NCBI GenBank assembly: GCA_013399855.1
Contig: VXAY01003830.1
Location: 663,278 to 727,277, forward strand
DNA length: 64,000 nt
Source: Oxyruncus cristatus
Taxonomy: Eukaryota > Chordata > Aves > Passeriformes > Cotingidae
Direction of reading: 5' to 3'
How positions within the stretch are numbered: position 1 is the first letter of the stretch; each line of letters starts with the position of its first letter. The notes beneath the pieces are model-generated. The model was not told where the DNA came from, searched no databases, and saw nothing but the letters and a program-made list of their open reading frames with translations. Below, piece after piece: positions 38,179-50,552 of the stretch. The position numbers and the translations under genes were made by a program.

Positions 38179-41100
38179 AAATTCTCTGTAGTGTAACAGC
38201 TTATTAAACATATAAAAAAAAAATCTTTCTGCAACTCATTTTCAATACAGACTTTTTTTTTGACAGAGCCCTATCATTGCCTGGGTGCCCTTAGTAGCCT
38301 GCTCCGTGCTGCAGCTGTGGGTCTAACCCCATGGCACCACCGCAGTGGCTGAGAAGCCTTGGCCTGGGTAAAGCCCAGGAAATGGGGCAGGCTCGTAATG
38401 TTTTGTGAAAATGACACATTTTTTGCTGTCTGACCAGTTAGAGGCTGGGAAGTAACAGATCACAGCTTGCTGCCCTTTAGCAGTGATGGATGGACTGCTT
38501 CTGTTAGCACTATGTCCTGTGAAAGACTGGAGTATGTTTGGCAAGAGTGTTCTTAGACATCTTAATGGTGAAAATCCAGCAAGGCTTAGCTGAGCATGTG
38601 TGAGCAATGATCTTTCAGAGGTTTACAGCTCACCCAGACTGGAGCAGACTTTCAGAGGAGCAGGAAAATGCATGTCCCTGGCTGTAGAATGAGGCAATTG
38701 CTAAATGCCACCTCCCTGTTCTTTCTCTGGAGTACAGGCAGCATAAGGTGTTTAAAATATACTTTTTAACAGACATATCCCCTGCTTCATCTTTCTTTCC
38801 ATTCAGCTAAGCCTTCTAATAGCAAGGCAGGGAATCTGCCTTGCCGTGCTACCTGGAAATACAAGTCCTTCACTGCAAGAATAAATAGCAGATCCTACAG
38901 AATCCTATTTGCTAACCTATGTACACCACAAAGCCTCTTGCTTCTCCTGCCTTTTAGAAACATATCACATACAACTATTTTCTAGCTTTCTGCTTTCCTT
39001 TCAACCTTGGCTATTTCATTACTTTACCTCTCTCATGACCTTTCCACACTTCTTCAATGCAGAAACAGCTTGGTTTATTAGGGAAGTTTAAGAGCTACAC
39101 GTCTGTGTTCTCTGATGGCTTTCCTATTTCTACCTGTCTTTTCTGATGGCTGGGCAACTTACTCAAAATTTATGTTTCGAGAGAAGGAAGGAGAATTGCA
39201 ATAACTTTCTGAGGGGAAAAATATTTTCATTTCTGTTAGAGACTGATTACCGGCTTTGAGCACTTTGTCATTGGTGGGTTGTAAACCTCTCAGACAACTG
39301 TCCCATAGCTATCCACTGAGCTATTTGTCAGCGTAGAAAAATGTGCCTGGTGAAATTGGTCACTGGCAGCGTGCAGCTAGACTGAACCAGGCTTTCAAAA
39401 AGGCTGCCAGACGTTGCTGCACCTTTAATAGTCAAAATCCTACATTAGCATTTATGGGAACATTTATAGAGAGTTTGAGCAATTGTATGGTTTTTCTCCT
39501 AGATATAATATTAAATCTCTGAAATACAAAAAATTGTTTGAAATGATCACTGGTGTATGTGGAAAGACAGAGCAAGGAAGTGCTTCCCTTACCACCAAAC
39601 CAGACCCCGGCTCCTTCCCAGGCAAACATATCATATAATCTCATTTACAAACTTATCAAAATCTCTCTTGAAACTGCTTTTATTTCCAGCTGCATCCAGC
39701 TACTCTCACACAAAGACTCTTTCAAGACCTTGTGCCTTTGATGGTTGCATACTTTTTTCTACTTTCTAGCTTACATATCTTCAATTTACCTGTTGCTGAG
39801 CTGAACAAACCCCCGTTTTTCACATAAAAATGATTTCTTATTTCTGTAGTCATACTCACATATCTTCTTTAAGTCTGTTGCAGTTTGAATTCAAGTATCT
39901 CAAACACCAGTGACCAGAATTCTTTCTGTTGCAGTTTTACCATTTTTAAGACAGAACTAGCATGTCTGTGTATCTACAGGAAGTATCTTATCTGATGAGT
40001 TTTGCATGTCTCATGCAGTGCTAGTAGCCCAGAGTCATCCCAGAATCAACTAATACAGCCTAGATTCTTCTCCTCCTCTTGTTTTTGATTGCAGAGTCCC
40101 AGCTGATGGAGAGATTTCCTATTATTGCCCACTAAGTTGATGGCCTTGGTGAGGTTTGTCTCATTTTGTATTGTGTGTCGGTCTCCTTTGTCTCATTTCT
40201 GTTGGTTCAGGACTTACATCTTGTATAATATTTCAGGTTCCTCCTACCTTTGACAGTACCTCATAGTTTTGTCATCAACATTCCTACTTTTTGTACAAAA
40301 GTCATCAATAAACATAGTAAAGCCAGTCCTCAAGGGACGTTGCTAAGATTGTCTCACCCAGGTCATCGTTGTTTCTTCTTTGGCCTGTTCCTTACAGCTC
40401 TTTTATTGAGTCCCATCTCTTCACTCCTCCAGGTGACATGATATCAAATGTTTCACTGAAATCAGAATATTCATCTACCAGACTTTTGTCAGCTGAACAG
40501 TCAGTTTTCTCACTGAGAAATATGTGTGGCAAGTCTGGTTATCACCTGCATTTGTCAGCTTTTGTCCTCCTTCCTCATTCATTTTTAACACTTGTTTTTT
40601 CTTTTCAAAATCTGCTTGAACTTTCTGCCTATTTGAAAGGCAAGTGACTAGACTGTAGTTGCCTGTGTCATTTTTCCTCTTCCTTTACATTTATGTACTG
40701 TATTTGGGGTTCAAAAACTACTCAGTTATTCAGTCTTCCACTGAACACGAGTGGGGATATGCAGAGAAACGACTTGCAAATAGCTCTGTGGGGGTTGCAT
40801 GTTTACAGTCATTGTGACTCATATCAAATTTGCTCAACTTACAACTGCAAATACATTTCTCTAGCTGCTATCTCGGTGAAAACACCTCAGATTTTTAAAC
40901 CAACGTGTGTCCATTTTGTCTGCACATATTGGAGCCTTGGATCCTACTGCTTTTCTGTTCAGTCAGGATTTTGGTTAGAGATGTTCTCATTCTGCCTTCA
41001 CTTTGTTTACAAAAGTTGTTTGAGGCAATCTTTGCAAAGGCCAGACCCTGAGTTTTGACTTTGGTGCAGCACTCTGGAGGAGCTATGACTGAAGACCATA

Positions 41101-42451
41101 TAAAAAACCCCAAGTAAATTAAGCAGGTATTATACATATTAAAAACTCCTCACAAATGGATTGCATTCCATTTACCATTCCCAGGATAAGATATATTCTA
41201 GCTGATATCTCTGTATTTTTTCCATTCTGTAGTGTTGGTGGAAGCAGAAAGTAGGACAGTTTATTTATATCTGCAGAGTAAGCGTTTCTGACTTTAAATG
41301 TGCTGGGGGCTGATGGTAGCATCTATTCATAGTTGTTCTTTAGAGGAACAACACATGCCTTATTATGCTTGTCATAGTTCTTCTGGGTCTACAGATTAAT
41401 CCTTTTTCTTTTTTCTTATCTCAGATTTATATTTCTTTAGCTTATTCCATGTTAATGACTTGGGCCTTTGATTGAAAGTGGGAATTATTTCACAGAATTT
41501 GGTGTTAGCCAGTGAAACTTTCTAGAATCTACCCGTAGTCAACGCAGATAGATTGGCCTTTCCAGATTTCCTGGGATGAGATAATGAGTGTGGACTAGAT
41601 TTCTGTTCTTCAGATGGCTAATTGTTAGAGATTAATCACACTTTAGAATATTTTTAAATGGCCAATAATCAAAATAAAAAAAGCAATGTTCTGAGCAACA
41701 AAAGGCCTAATTAAACTTCTGGGAGTTCAGAGAGTTATAATAAGCTGTGACAAGACAATTCAAGACTGGGGGATCACGGTAGAAGCTTAAACATGATATT
41801 CCACCTAATGCAGGGGGATCATTGCTTTCTGTTTGCTCTGCTCAGGGACATCTGGATGAGTCCCATCAGTTCAGAAACTGGAAGCAGTACAGCTGTGGCC
41901 AGAAAATGCAGCATTCCAGTCTTGCCATGGGCAAACCTGGTCAGTTTGGGTGAAGCATCATCCTTGTGAGATGGTACTTTTCCTGGGAGCTGAAAATGGT
42001 GTGTTGCTGCACTGCAGTATAGATTGAGCTCAACCCAGGAGCTTGAGCTTGGTGCTGCCTTCTGCAGTCTTCTTATAGCATAAAGAATGCTCTTAAGTAA
42101 TTTCCAGGCTCTACCCTCAGGTTTTATTCAGTTAATGAGTCTGTTCTGCCCCAGTGAAGAGAGGAAATACCTGTGCAAGAAAACAGTGTGTTTTTCAGAT
42201 GCTATATAGAATAGCCTAATTTCTAATCCTTTTGTGTAAAAATAAAAATACAGTTAAAAAAAAAAAGAGAGGGAAAGATCCCAAATGTGAGGAAAGTAAG
42301 ACACTATTACATCACAGATAATGGAAGCTGTTATGGTTTTACATCTGGGGATGGTAAAAACTTCTTGAATAAAACGGCATGGAACATCACCGTGACATTG
42401 GCCAAGACTGTAATGTTGCACAGAATCTGCAGTAAACAACTGGTTATCTGA

Positions 42452-42483
42452 GAAAAAAAAAAAACAAAAAAAAACAAAAAAAC
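42452..42483. repeat. A-rich (AAAAAAAAAC)-type tract
   Basis: Runs of 8-11 A are broken by single C, giving a short quasi-periodic A-rich tract. No retroposon body is recognisable next to it. Confidence 0.8.
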
Positions 42484-44062
42484 ATAGTAATAAAGTGTAT
42501 GGGGAAGCTTTCTCCTTTAATATTTTTTATTGCTTGGAAATGTAAACATTTACTTACTCCGCAGTGATTCAATCCCAAGGTGACATTTGCTGCTGCTGAG
42601 CCCCACGGCTCGCTAGCACTGCCACACATCACTGTTGGGAGGGTGCAAGTGATGCACATGGAGGCTGCTCTGGTAGGAACACTGAGTAGGACTTAGTGAC
42701 TCTACTGTGCATGTCCTCTGCAGCACCTTCTGTGTGTGTGGTGTCCTGTCATGGCAGGAGGAATGAGAAGGTTTGAGTGAAGTGTGTCCACCAAACAGTG
42801 ATGGCACAGGGAAAGGGTTTGAGAGTGGCCTTCTGTTATTCAGTAACATGCTTCCATGTAAACTCTGAAGCAGAATTAGTCAGTATTTTCCCCATCTGAA
42901 ATGAAACATGGCTATGGTAGGAGTCTGGGGACTGTCCTCCACTCCTCCCCAGGCTTCATTACATGTACTACATATCCATGGAAGTGCATCTGTGTCTACT
43001 GAGCACTTGAGTAACTACTAGCTTAGATATATAAATATTTATATTGCAGTTATACAATTGCCACTGTACAAGCACCCTGCACCTGCCCAGTCACAGGGTA
43101 GTGAACAACACTGGATTGCCACAAATCATCCTCATGGCAAAACTGGTGCCAGCCCATCAGATTTGACTGGTTGCTTGCACTTACTGATGTCTTTGTCTCC
43201 TAAACAACACCAGCAAGAAAAACAATCCAGTTGATTCTAAAATTGCATGTCTTCTTTCATTCTTAGACAGGCACAGTTTAAAGAAAAAAATCCCTATGCT
43301 TCTGCCATGTGCTTGAAGCATAAATCATGTTATCCTTGTTCTTTTGGTCACAATAAATAAACAGGTGTTGAAACCTGACTACAAGATTACTAGTGTTTTT
43401 CATTATTTCTCTTTCCTGAAAACATTAACAATTTATACTAAATGCAAATGATTACAGATAGGAGGCACTTTCTGTCAGTTACTGTCACTTCAAGCCCTGT
43501 TAAAAGCTGTGTTTTCATCAATGCATACAATGTTTTCAATTTGTTTTAAAGACAAAAAATTCTAATTCTTGAGGGCTTAAGAAACATTCTAGACCAGTTC
43601 CACAGGCCATTCAATTGTTTCTTAATTAAAATAGCACATTTCTTTCTGAATTTAAACTAGAAAGTTTAACCCTAATTCAGCAAGGCACTTAACCACTGGC
43701 CTAACTCCATCCTGTCACACCTTCTAAGTTCATGTTTGCTGCTAAACTGAGACTTCTGCCAGCATCTTTTTTTATCTATTGCACATATTATGAATTATTA
43801 TCTGTTTTATGAATATGAGTACATTCCACTTAATACTCTAGGACATTTCCTGCCTCTATACATGCACTTGAGGCTTGTACTGCAGATTGTTTTCTTCATT
43901 GACTGATACTTGCCATCTGCACTACAGTGTGCTTTACAGTTAATAGACCAAAAAAAAAAAAAATTGGCATAAATTGTATAACTTTGTGTTATTCATAGTC
44001 AGGGATCTACCATGCCTTGGTAGTGGCCAGCTGCAACACCCATGCACTCAGAAGAAGGGGCA

Positions 44063-44098
44063 TTCGTCCTTTGGCTCATGATGGTGTTCGTCCTTTGG
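44063..44098. repeat. 12-bp direct repeat, 24-bp period
   Basis: TTCGTCCTTTGG occurs exactly at 44063-44074 and 44087-44098. The period is a multiple of three, so an 80-codon open frame through it (44017-44259) reads IRPL and VRPL, but nothing else suggests that this frame is coding. Confidence 0.75.
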
Positions 44099-47000
44099 AA
44101 AAAAATAGCACCATGTTGGTTCCCATAGTTGAGTTCTTTCTCTTCTCTTTGGATCCTTTCCATGGTGTCTCTTCTTTTATTTTGGTTTTCACCCAGAGTA
44201 TGCTTTATGCTGCCTGCGTCTTGTCTCCTCTACAACAGGAGTTTCAATTAAAAAATTAACATAAGGTGGGATAATTCATGGTGTGCTTTCTTTCTAACTT
44301 GCATTTTTTATTGCATTATTATTGTTCTTTCTGCCCAGGATTTTTACTTGCTTGCCTTTTCTTGTTCATCTGCAGATTGTTAGGTGTTTGGACTAGGCTG
44401 TGTTCTTAGGATCTCTGCAAAGTGCAGTGCAGTTTCAGTGGATTATGAGTAGATGAACACAGGACGACTTTTAAATCTTTTTCGCTTTCGTGAAGAAGAA
44501 AGTCTCTGTGAGGGTACTTTTTATAGGATGTTATTCTCACTGAGATGTGAAATATTGAAAAAAAAAAAGGAGTCACCTTTTGAGATAGCAATGATTTAAA
44601 ATAAAATAGTTTTACAGCAAGTGATGAAAAACATAAACAACCACTTAAACTGAAGCTGAAGAGAGAAATTTATCAAGACCTCTCCTGTTTTGTTTCCAAC
44701 TCCAAATGCAATACTGATTTTGCTTAAATATTTCCATGAGATTCATGAAGAGCAAATGCCTCTGCAAAATATGGCTTTGCTAATTTTATCAGAGACATAA
44801 TGCTTATTCCAAATAACATAATCACATATGCTGTAGGCTAAATTATCCTGTACCTTTTTACCTAAATACAAAGCATTCTGATGTCAAACTCTGGTAGCTA
44901 ACAGACAATACAGCTTGCTTTTTGTGCAGGAATTGTACTGTTCATGATTCATAGCTTCAAAAATTGACTCACGCATCCCAAGCCCACGTGTGCAATGTTG
45001 GGCTTTAATTATACCAACGGTGGCAGTTTTTCACTGTGTATTCTGCAGAGAAAGATCTGACACAAAGTAACATCATATTAGGTCATTTGTTCAGCAGATC
45101 AAGAGATACAGGAACTCACGTGGGGCAGGGGTTTGTCTCCAGAGGGTCTGTTGTTCACACAGCAAACAGTACAGTTGAGCTGGTAACACAGAGTAGATGC
45201 TCTGTGTGGATTAAACCACACGTGCTCCTTGCCATGATCTCCACTGATTGTGATGGAAAGGCTTGAGAGGGCTGTGCTTCAGTGTAACGTCTCGTCTGCC
45301 TGCAGAAGATGGACATCTGTGCCCTATATACACGCCTGGCCTAGGTAGCACATGTGACCAACTGAGGGACTCACACACAACTTCTTTGCAGCTCTTCTAC
45401 AGCTTCAGCCCCTTCCTGGAGGTGTCCCCCAGTGAGGCCAGTGCACAAGGGAGATGTAGCCCTTTCTTTGTGTGCATGGTACCACTGACAGTAGAAAAAA
45501 TTACTCCAGTGAATGGTGTGAATACAGAAATTTTCAGTGTTCCTGTTTCTAGTTCTTTTGCCCCTGGGCATGTGTGACTTGCAATGTGGCAGGTTGCCAT
45601 TAAAGTAGAATTGCTCATTTCAGTGTGGAGAATTGTGGCTGTTGCTTTCAATATTATGTGTTAAAAAGATTATGTTATGCAATGAAGCTCTTTACCATAA
45701 ATATTTCTGTTTATTCTCTGAAAGTTTTTATATTTCAATTATCCTCACTTGTAGGATAAAAGAACAACTGTTTTGCCCTTATCCTGTTTTATCCTCATAT
45801 TCAACCTCGATGTCCAGTGTTAATGTCCATTTTCAGGAGAAGCAACATCGGGAACAAAAAAAAAAGTATAATGTGGTTCTTGCCCAGTACAACCCCTGGT
45901 CTCCAGCAGAGCACCACAAGCAATGTTTCTCTGCTTTTCAGCATCATAAACATTTTCACACACCATAGGCAGCTTTGTGCTCCATTTGGGGAGGCTTAGC
46001 ATGTCATGGGTCTTGTGCCTATGATGGAATGATGAGAGAAGGTCGTGTGCTATCTGCCAGGTAGGAAATTACTCTTTCTAATGCACTGGCGGGTGCTTAA
46101 TGCTATAGAAGAGGGGGAACCCTTCCTTTCTCATTCTAATTCCTATGGTCCCTGGGAGATGTGCCACTTGATTTTCTCTTCTAATCAGCTTGTGCTTGGC
46201 AAGCTACAGTAAGTTGTCCTTGTTGCCACCAGCAAACCTGCTCCAAACTGAGCCTGGAGTTAGGATTTTATCTAGGCGGTAGCAGTATCTCCTGTCGCTG
46301 GCTAAGTCCTGTGGGTACATGTCAGCTCCTGTCCAAAGGGACTGAGACTTGGAAGAGATGACCAAGGAGGTGAAAGCAAGTATTACTGTTTCCGGGGGGG
46401 TCACGGGCATAAGTGTGAGTGAGTCAGCAACTGGATGCATGCAGGAGAGTGCCATCACTGAGAGGCTGCACTGAGCTCAGCAGGACCCCATGCAAAAGTG
46501 GTGTCATCCCCCTAAAACGCTTCATGCCAGTGTGAAGGCCACAGCTTCCTAATTTCAGGGCTGAACTTGTGCCTGAGCTGTGGGATGTGATTTACAAGAT
46601 CACCCATCTACTACTTCATGGCCACAAACTTTCCAAATCTTGTTGGAAGTTTAGGCCCAAAATGGAAATATTCACCTTTGGTGTGATTGACATATACTGT
46701 GAATATAGGTATCATTGACAGTGTCAGCAAGTTGTGTTTTGAAAAAGGCAGGCCTGTAGGATACTAAATTGAAATTTGAACTAAAAATCACCAGAGGAAT
46801 TACCATGATGAACCACTTCTGCTGGATGTTACTTTTGGTTACAATCACTTTACATGTTTTATTTAAAAATGAATGGTCTACCTGTAGAAACAGTAGAGTA
46901 GTAGGATTTCTCTTTCCTGGGAAGTTGGAATGCTAATATAAGATTGAGGGTATTGTTGATGAATTTCAGTAGGACTTCATGCCAGAAAGCTTTCTGAAGT

Positions 47001-49181
47001 CAGGATTTCAGGAGTCGATGTGGTGAGCTTGAACAACATATTTTTCTTTTAAAATTGCAGTTAAGCTGCAAACTCTAATGTCATAGATAAACATCAAAGA
47101 GTTTATTATTATACATTTTGTGTTCTGTCATAATTACACTGAGCATGGCATTTAGTCTTTCTTTAATTTCTCTTATAGGTGGGTAATGTGTGCTGAATAC
47201 TACATAAAGTATGTCAAGGTTGGTGTGTCATTTCTCAGATTTTCATTCTTGAATTTCAAATATTCCATTTGTGTTTATCTGACAGGTCCATTTCTTACTA
47301 CCGTGAACACTGTCATCTCATTATAGTGCATTTCTGCCTACTCTTAACATCAGAACTGTCATAACAGTGTAGATTAATACAGGACTGGCCTATAGGTTTT
47401 AGCTTTTTCGTCCAGTCTTTCCTTGGAAAACAGCCTTCTAGCGCTTTGGCTAATACTTAATCCTTTTATGGTTTAATTTGAAGTTTAGAAGGTAAACTAT
47501 GTCATCTTTTTAAGGGAAATTATTCTGAGCATGGTTGAGAATTTAAAGCAAAAGATACTTAAGGGTTGTACTGTAACTGTTAATTTGAATAAGGGAGGAG
47601 AAATTAAAATTGTAATTATTCTAATCTATAATTTTTTTCTATGACTAAATATAGCCCATTGAATGCAGACTAAGTGCCCATTATCTTTGTTGGTTTTCAG
47701 ATGGTTTTTCACCTGTGCTATAGCATGCTGGGTGAAGAGGCATTTTTGAGCAGATAATTAATTACACATAGCATTAGAATGTCATTATTTTTGTCTTCCT
47801 GTTTAAAATACTGTTTTGTTTCAGTAGCTGATAAATAGACTACAACTGTTAGTTTTAATTGCTTCTATACATATACATTATTGTATAAAGCTGCCTTCAT
47901 TAGTTTAAGGATACTGTGAGTGCTGGTTTGGCTCAGACTTTAAATTGGGAAAGAACTTTAACTGGAAAAGAAAGTGTCTTTAAGACATTTTCTCCATTAC
48001 TGACATGCTTAGATCCATGAGTTGAAACAGTTCCATGCATTTTTACAACTGTTGTTTTCAGAAGGAAGCATTTTTCAATCGTGTCTGCAAGCCTGACTTG
48101 GCAGTTTGAGGTATATACAAACAAACTGGACTGTGAATGCAAAAAACATCGGTCGTATTCATTTCCATTGTCCAAGATAAAAAAAAAAAGATGGAAAATT
48201 CAAACAAAAATACTAAAAGACTTCTTTTACTTTGTTGTTTTGAAAGTATGATTCATTGTAACCAACATAAAGAAGAAAGGTTTTACAAAAATAAGGACAT
48301 TTACAGAACTTGCTATGTTTTCCGAATGTTCCCCTCCAAGTCTGAGTGGGTAAAGCATCTGGACTCCCATGGACTTATTCTGATCAAGGAGGCTGTGCCA
48401 TACCAGTACTGGTAGTACTTACTGCTTCACCTGCTGCTACCTGGACACAAACCTCATTCCTTGTCCCCACACATTGTTTGTCCTTCACATACATGGTACC
48501 TCTTAGAGTACCTTGTGGGAGTAGGTGTGAGGCAGCAGATCCAGGGGTGAAACTCTATAGCATCACTGAAGGGTGTTGGCTGTTGCATGAGTAGCAGGAA
48601 AGTCCTTGATGGGGAAAAAAACTGTCCTTGCCACAGTGCATCCACCAGTCTGAAGACAAAAGGAATCTGAGAATAATTTGCAAAAGGCTGAGGACATTTG
48701 ATCGGATGGGTCCTGGGGTGGGACGTTCGTAAAGCTCTATATTGTTTAGGAAAGTCTGGAGTTTTACTGAGTTCTTGCAAGAACGTTATTGGGAGGCCTT
48801 AGACTTGCAGAATATTTACCATGGCTTTATTAACATCTCTGAGTTTTTAATTAAGATATGGACGACTTGAGGGAACAACTGAATGGTTCCCTAATGAATT
48901 TGTTACAATAATTTCCCTAAGAAAGCACATCTGAGCCTAACTTATATTCCTGCAATTAATTTATGTAATTTATTCTAGTAAGTGCTGTAGTTTTCCCCTG
49001 TAATTGTTCACTGAACTGACAGGTTTAATTTTGTGTAACATGAGAACCTGCAGTACTAAGCTTGCAGTTCTTCATAAAAGTTGGTGTTACATGTTGTGCT
49101 GTTGGATTTTGGCAAGAAGAAAGCAATAAAATATTCCTGTAAAATAGAAACGTCCAAATGACAGATATTAAGGCCAAAATT

Positions 49182-49199
49182 AAAAAAAAAAAAAAAAAA
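49182..49199. repeat. A homopolymer run
   Basis: Eighteen A in a row, then G and five A. AATAAA lies at 49125-49130, about 50 bases upstream, which is farther than usual for a polyadenylation signal, so a retrocopy end is unlikely. Confidence 0.85.
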
Positions 49200-49986
49200 G
49201 AAAAATTACTCTCCGAAAGTAGCTCTTAAATCCATATTTAATCACACAGGTAAGTGGCCAGATTTTTACATGTGCAGCTTTAGAGCTTGAGATCCAGCAA
49301 AGTACTTAGCCATGTGGGCTGTGTATCCCCTGCTCACCAAAGAGCAGTTTCCAGAAGAGGGTTCAAAGATTTGATGGCAAGAACATTTCCAAGCACACTG
49401 CTGGCTCGTGCTGCCCCTTCCCAGTGAGCTCCAGAGCTCACAGGGTGTGTCCCTATATAATAAACATCAGATATGTGCTGAAATGCCCTTGGAGTCATAC
49501 ATGTGTGATCCCTGGATGCTCAGCACTGCTGAAGTGTGGATGCATATTTACAAAGTGGAGATTTAGGATTCTAAATTTAGTTTGCTCTTAAAAAAAAATT
49601 CTTGGCTTTTCTCTCAAATGGATGATGTTTGTTGTGATCAAAATAACACTACAAATTGCACCTTTCTTGTTCACAATACTGGCTTCCATAGTTTCCTTGG
49701 CAGTGGATCAGACCAACTGTCCTCCTGTCACAGACACCACATCCATACCATCATTTGCACTGCACAGTGCTAGTGACTGCCCCAGAGCATCCCTGCACAC
49801 CACTGTGTTTTCATTCTCCATGTGCCAATCAGATCATAAATAACGTTTAAAGAAACACAGAGCTTTGATTTTTGACATCGTGTACATTTTCCTTTTCTTT
49901 TCTAATGTTTTTACCATGTGCTGCTGTTCTGTGCTTTTCTCCTGCCCTCTGTTTATCTTTCTGCCTGCTAGCATTTGCAATCTGAA

Positions 49987-50552
49987 TTCTGGGCTGCATC
50001 AGAAGGAGTGTGGCCAGCAGATCAAAGGAGGTGATTCTTATCCCCTCTCTTCTGCTCTTCTGAGACCTCACCTGGAGTACTGCATACAGTTCTGGTGTCC
50101 CCAACATAAGAAGGACATGGAACTGTTGGAGCAAGTCCAAAGGAGGGTCAGGATGTTGATAACAGGACTACAAAGACAAGATGAGAAAGTTGGAGCTGTT
50201 CAGCCTGGAAAAGAGCAGATTGCATGGAGACCGCAGTCTGCTTCCAGTATTTGAAGGGGGCCTACAGGCAAGTTGGAGAAGGACTCTTCATCAGGAACTG
50301 TAGTGATAGGACAAGGAGTAATGCATACAAATTGAAAGAGGGAAAATTTAGGTTAGATATTAGGAAGAGACTCTTTACTGAGAGGGAGATTACATACTGG
50401 AACAGGTTGCCCAAGAAGGTTGTAGATGCTCCAACCCTGGAAATGTTCAAAGCCAGGTTGGATAAGGCCTTGAGCAACCTGGTTTAGTGGGAGGTGTCCC
50501 TGCCCATGGCAGAAGGTCCATTTCAACCCCTTAACATTCTATGATTCTATGA
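49987..50552 (+). mobile_element. CR1 LINE 3' segment, best-preserved copy
   Basis: A 5'-truncated CR1 retrotransposon on the + strand. One frame covers the RT C-terminal side ('[21 protein letters not shown]' type block near 50060-50120). After a frameshift near 50210-50230, a second frame (to the TAG at 50485-50487) carries EGLFIRNCSDRTRSNAYKLKEG, KFRLDIRKRLFT, YWNRLPKKVVDAPTLE and FKARLDKALSNLV, the conserved ORF2 end. A short 3' UTR follows, ending in two exact ATTCTATG units (50536-50543 and 50544-50551), the avian CR1 terminal repeat. The length is about 570 bp of a roughly 4.5-kb full element. Of the copies here it retains the most readable protein, suggesting the most recent insertion. 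It lies in sense with SCFD2. Confidence 0.95.

Larger units (their letters stand above)
29444..49986. other. Intronic sequence, no gene seen
   Basis: About 20 kb without a recognised exon or dispersed repeat. It holds A/T homopolymer runs (33243-33269, 37835-37848, 38163-38178, 42452-42483, 43950-43963, 49182-49199), a five-unit CAG run (36508-36520) and an in-frame 12-bp direct repeat (44063-44098). The longest open frame is 148 codons at 30412-30858 (+) and shows no family motif. It is likely SCFD2 intron. Confidence 0.55.

Noticed and set aside
49125..49199. AATAAA followed by an 18-A run as a retrocopy end
   Set aside because: The spacing of about 50 bases is too long for a normal polyadenylation site, and no transcript-like body precedes it.
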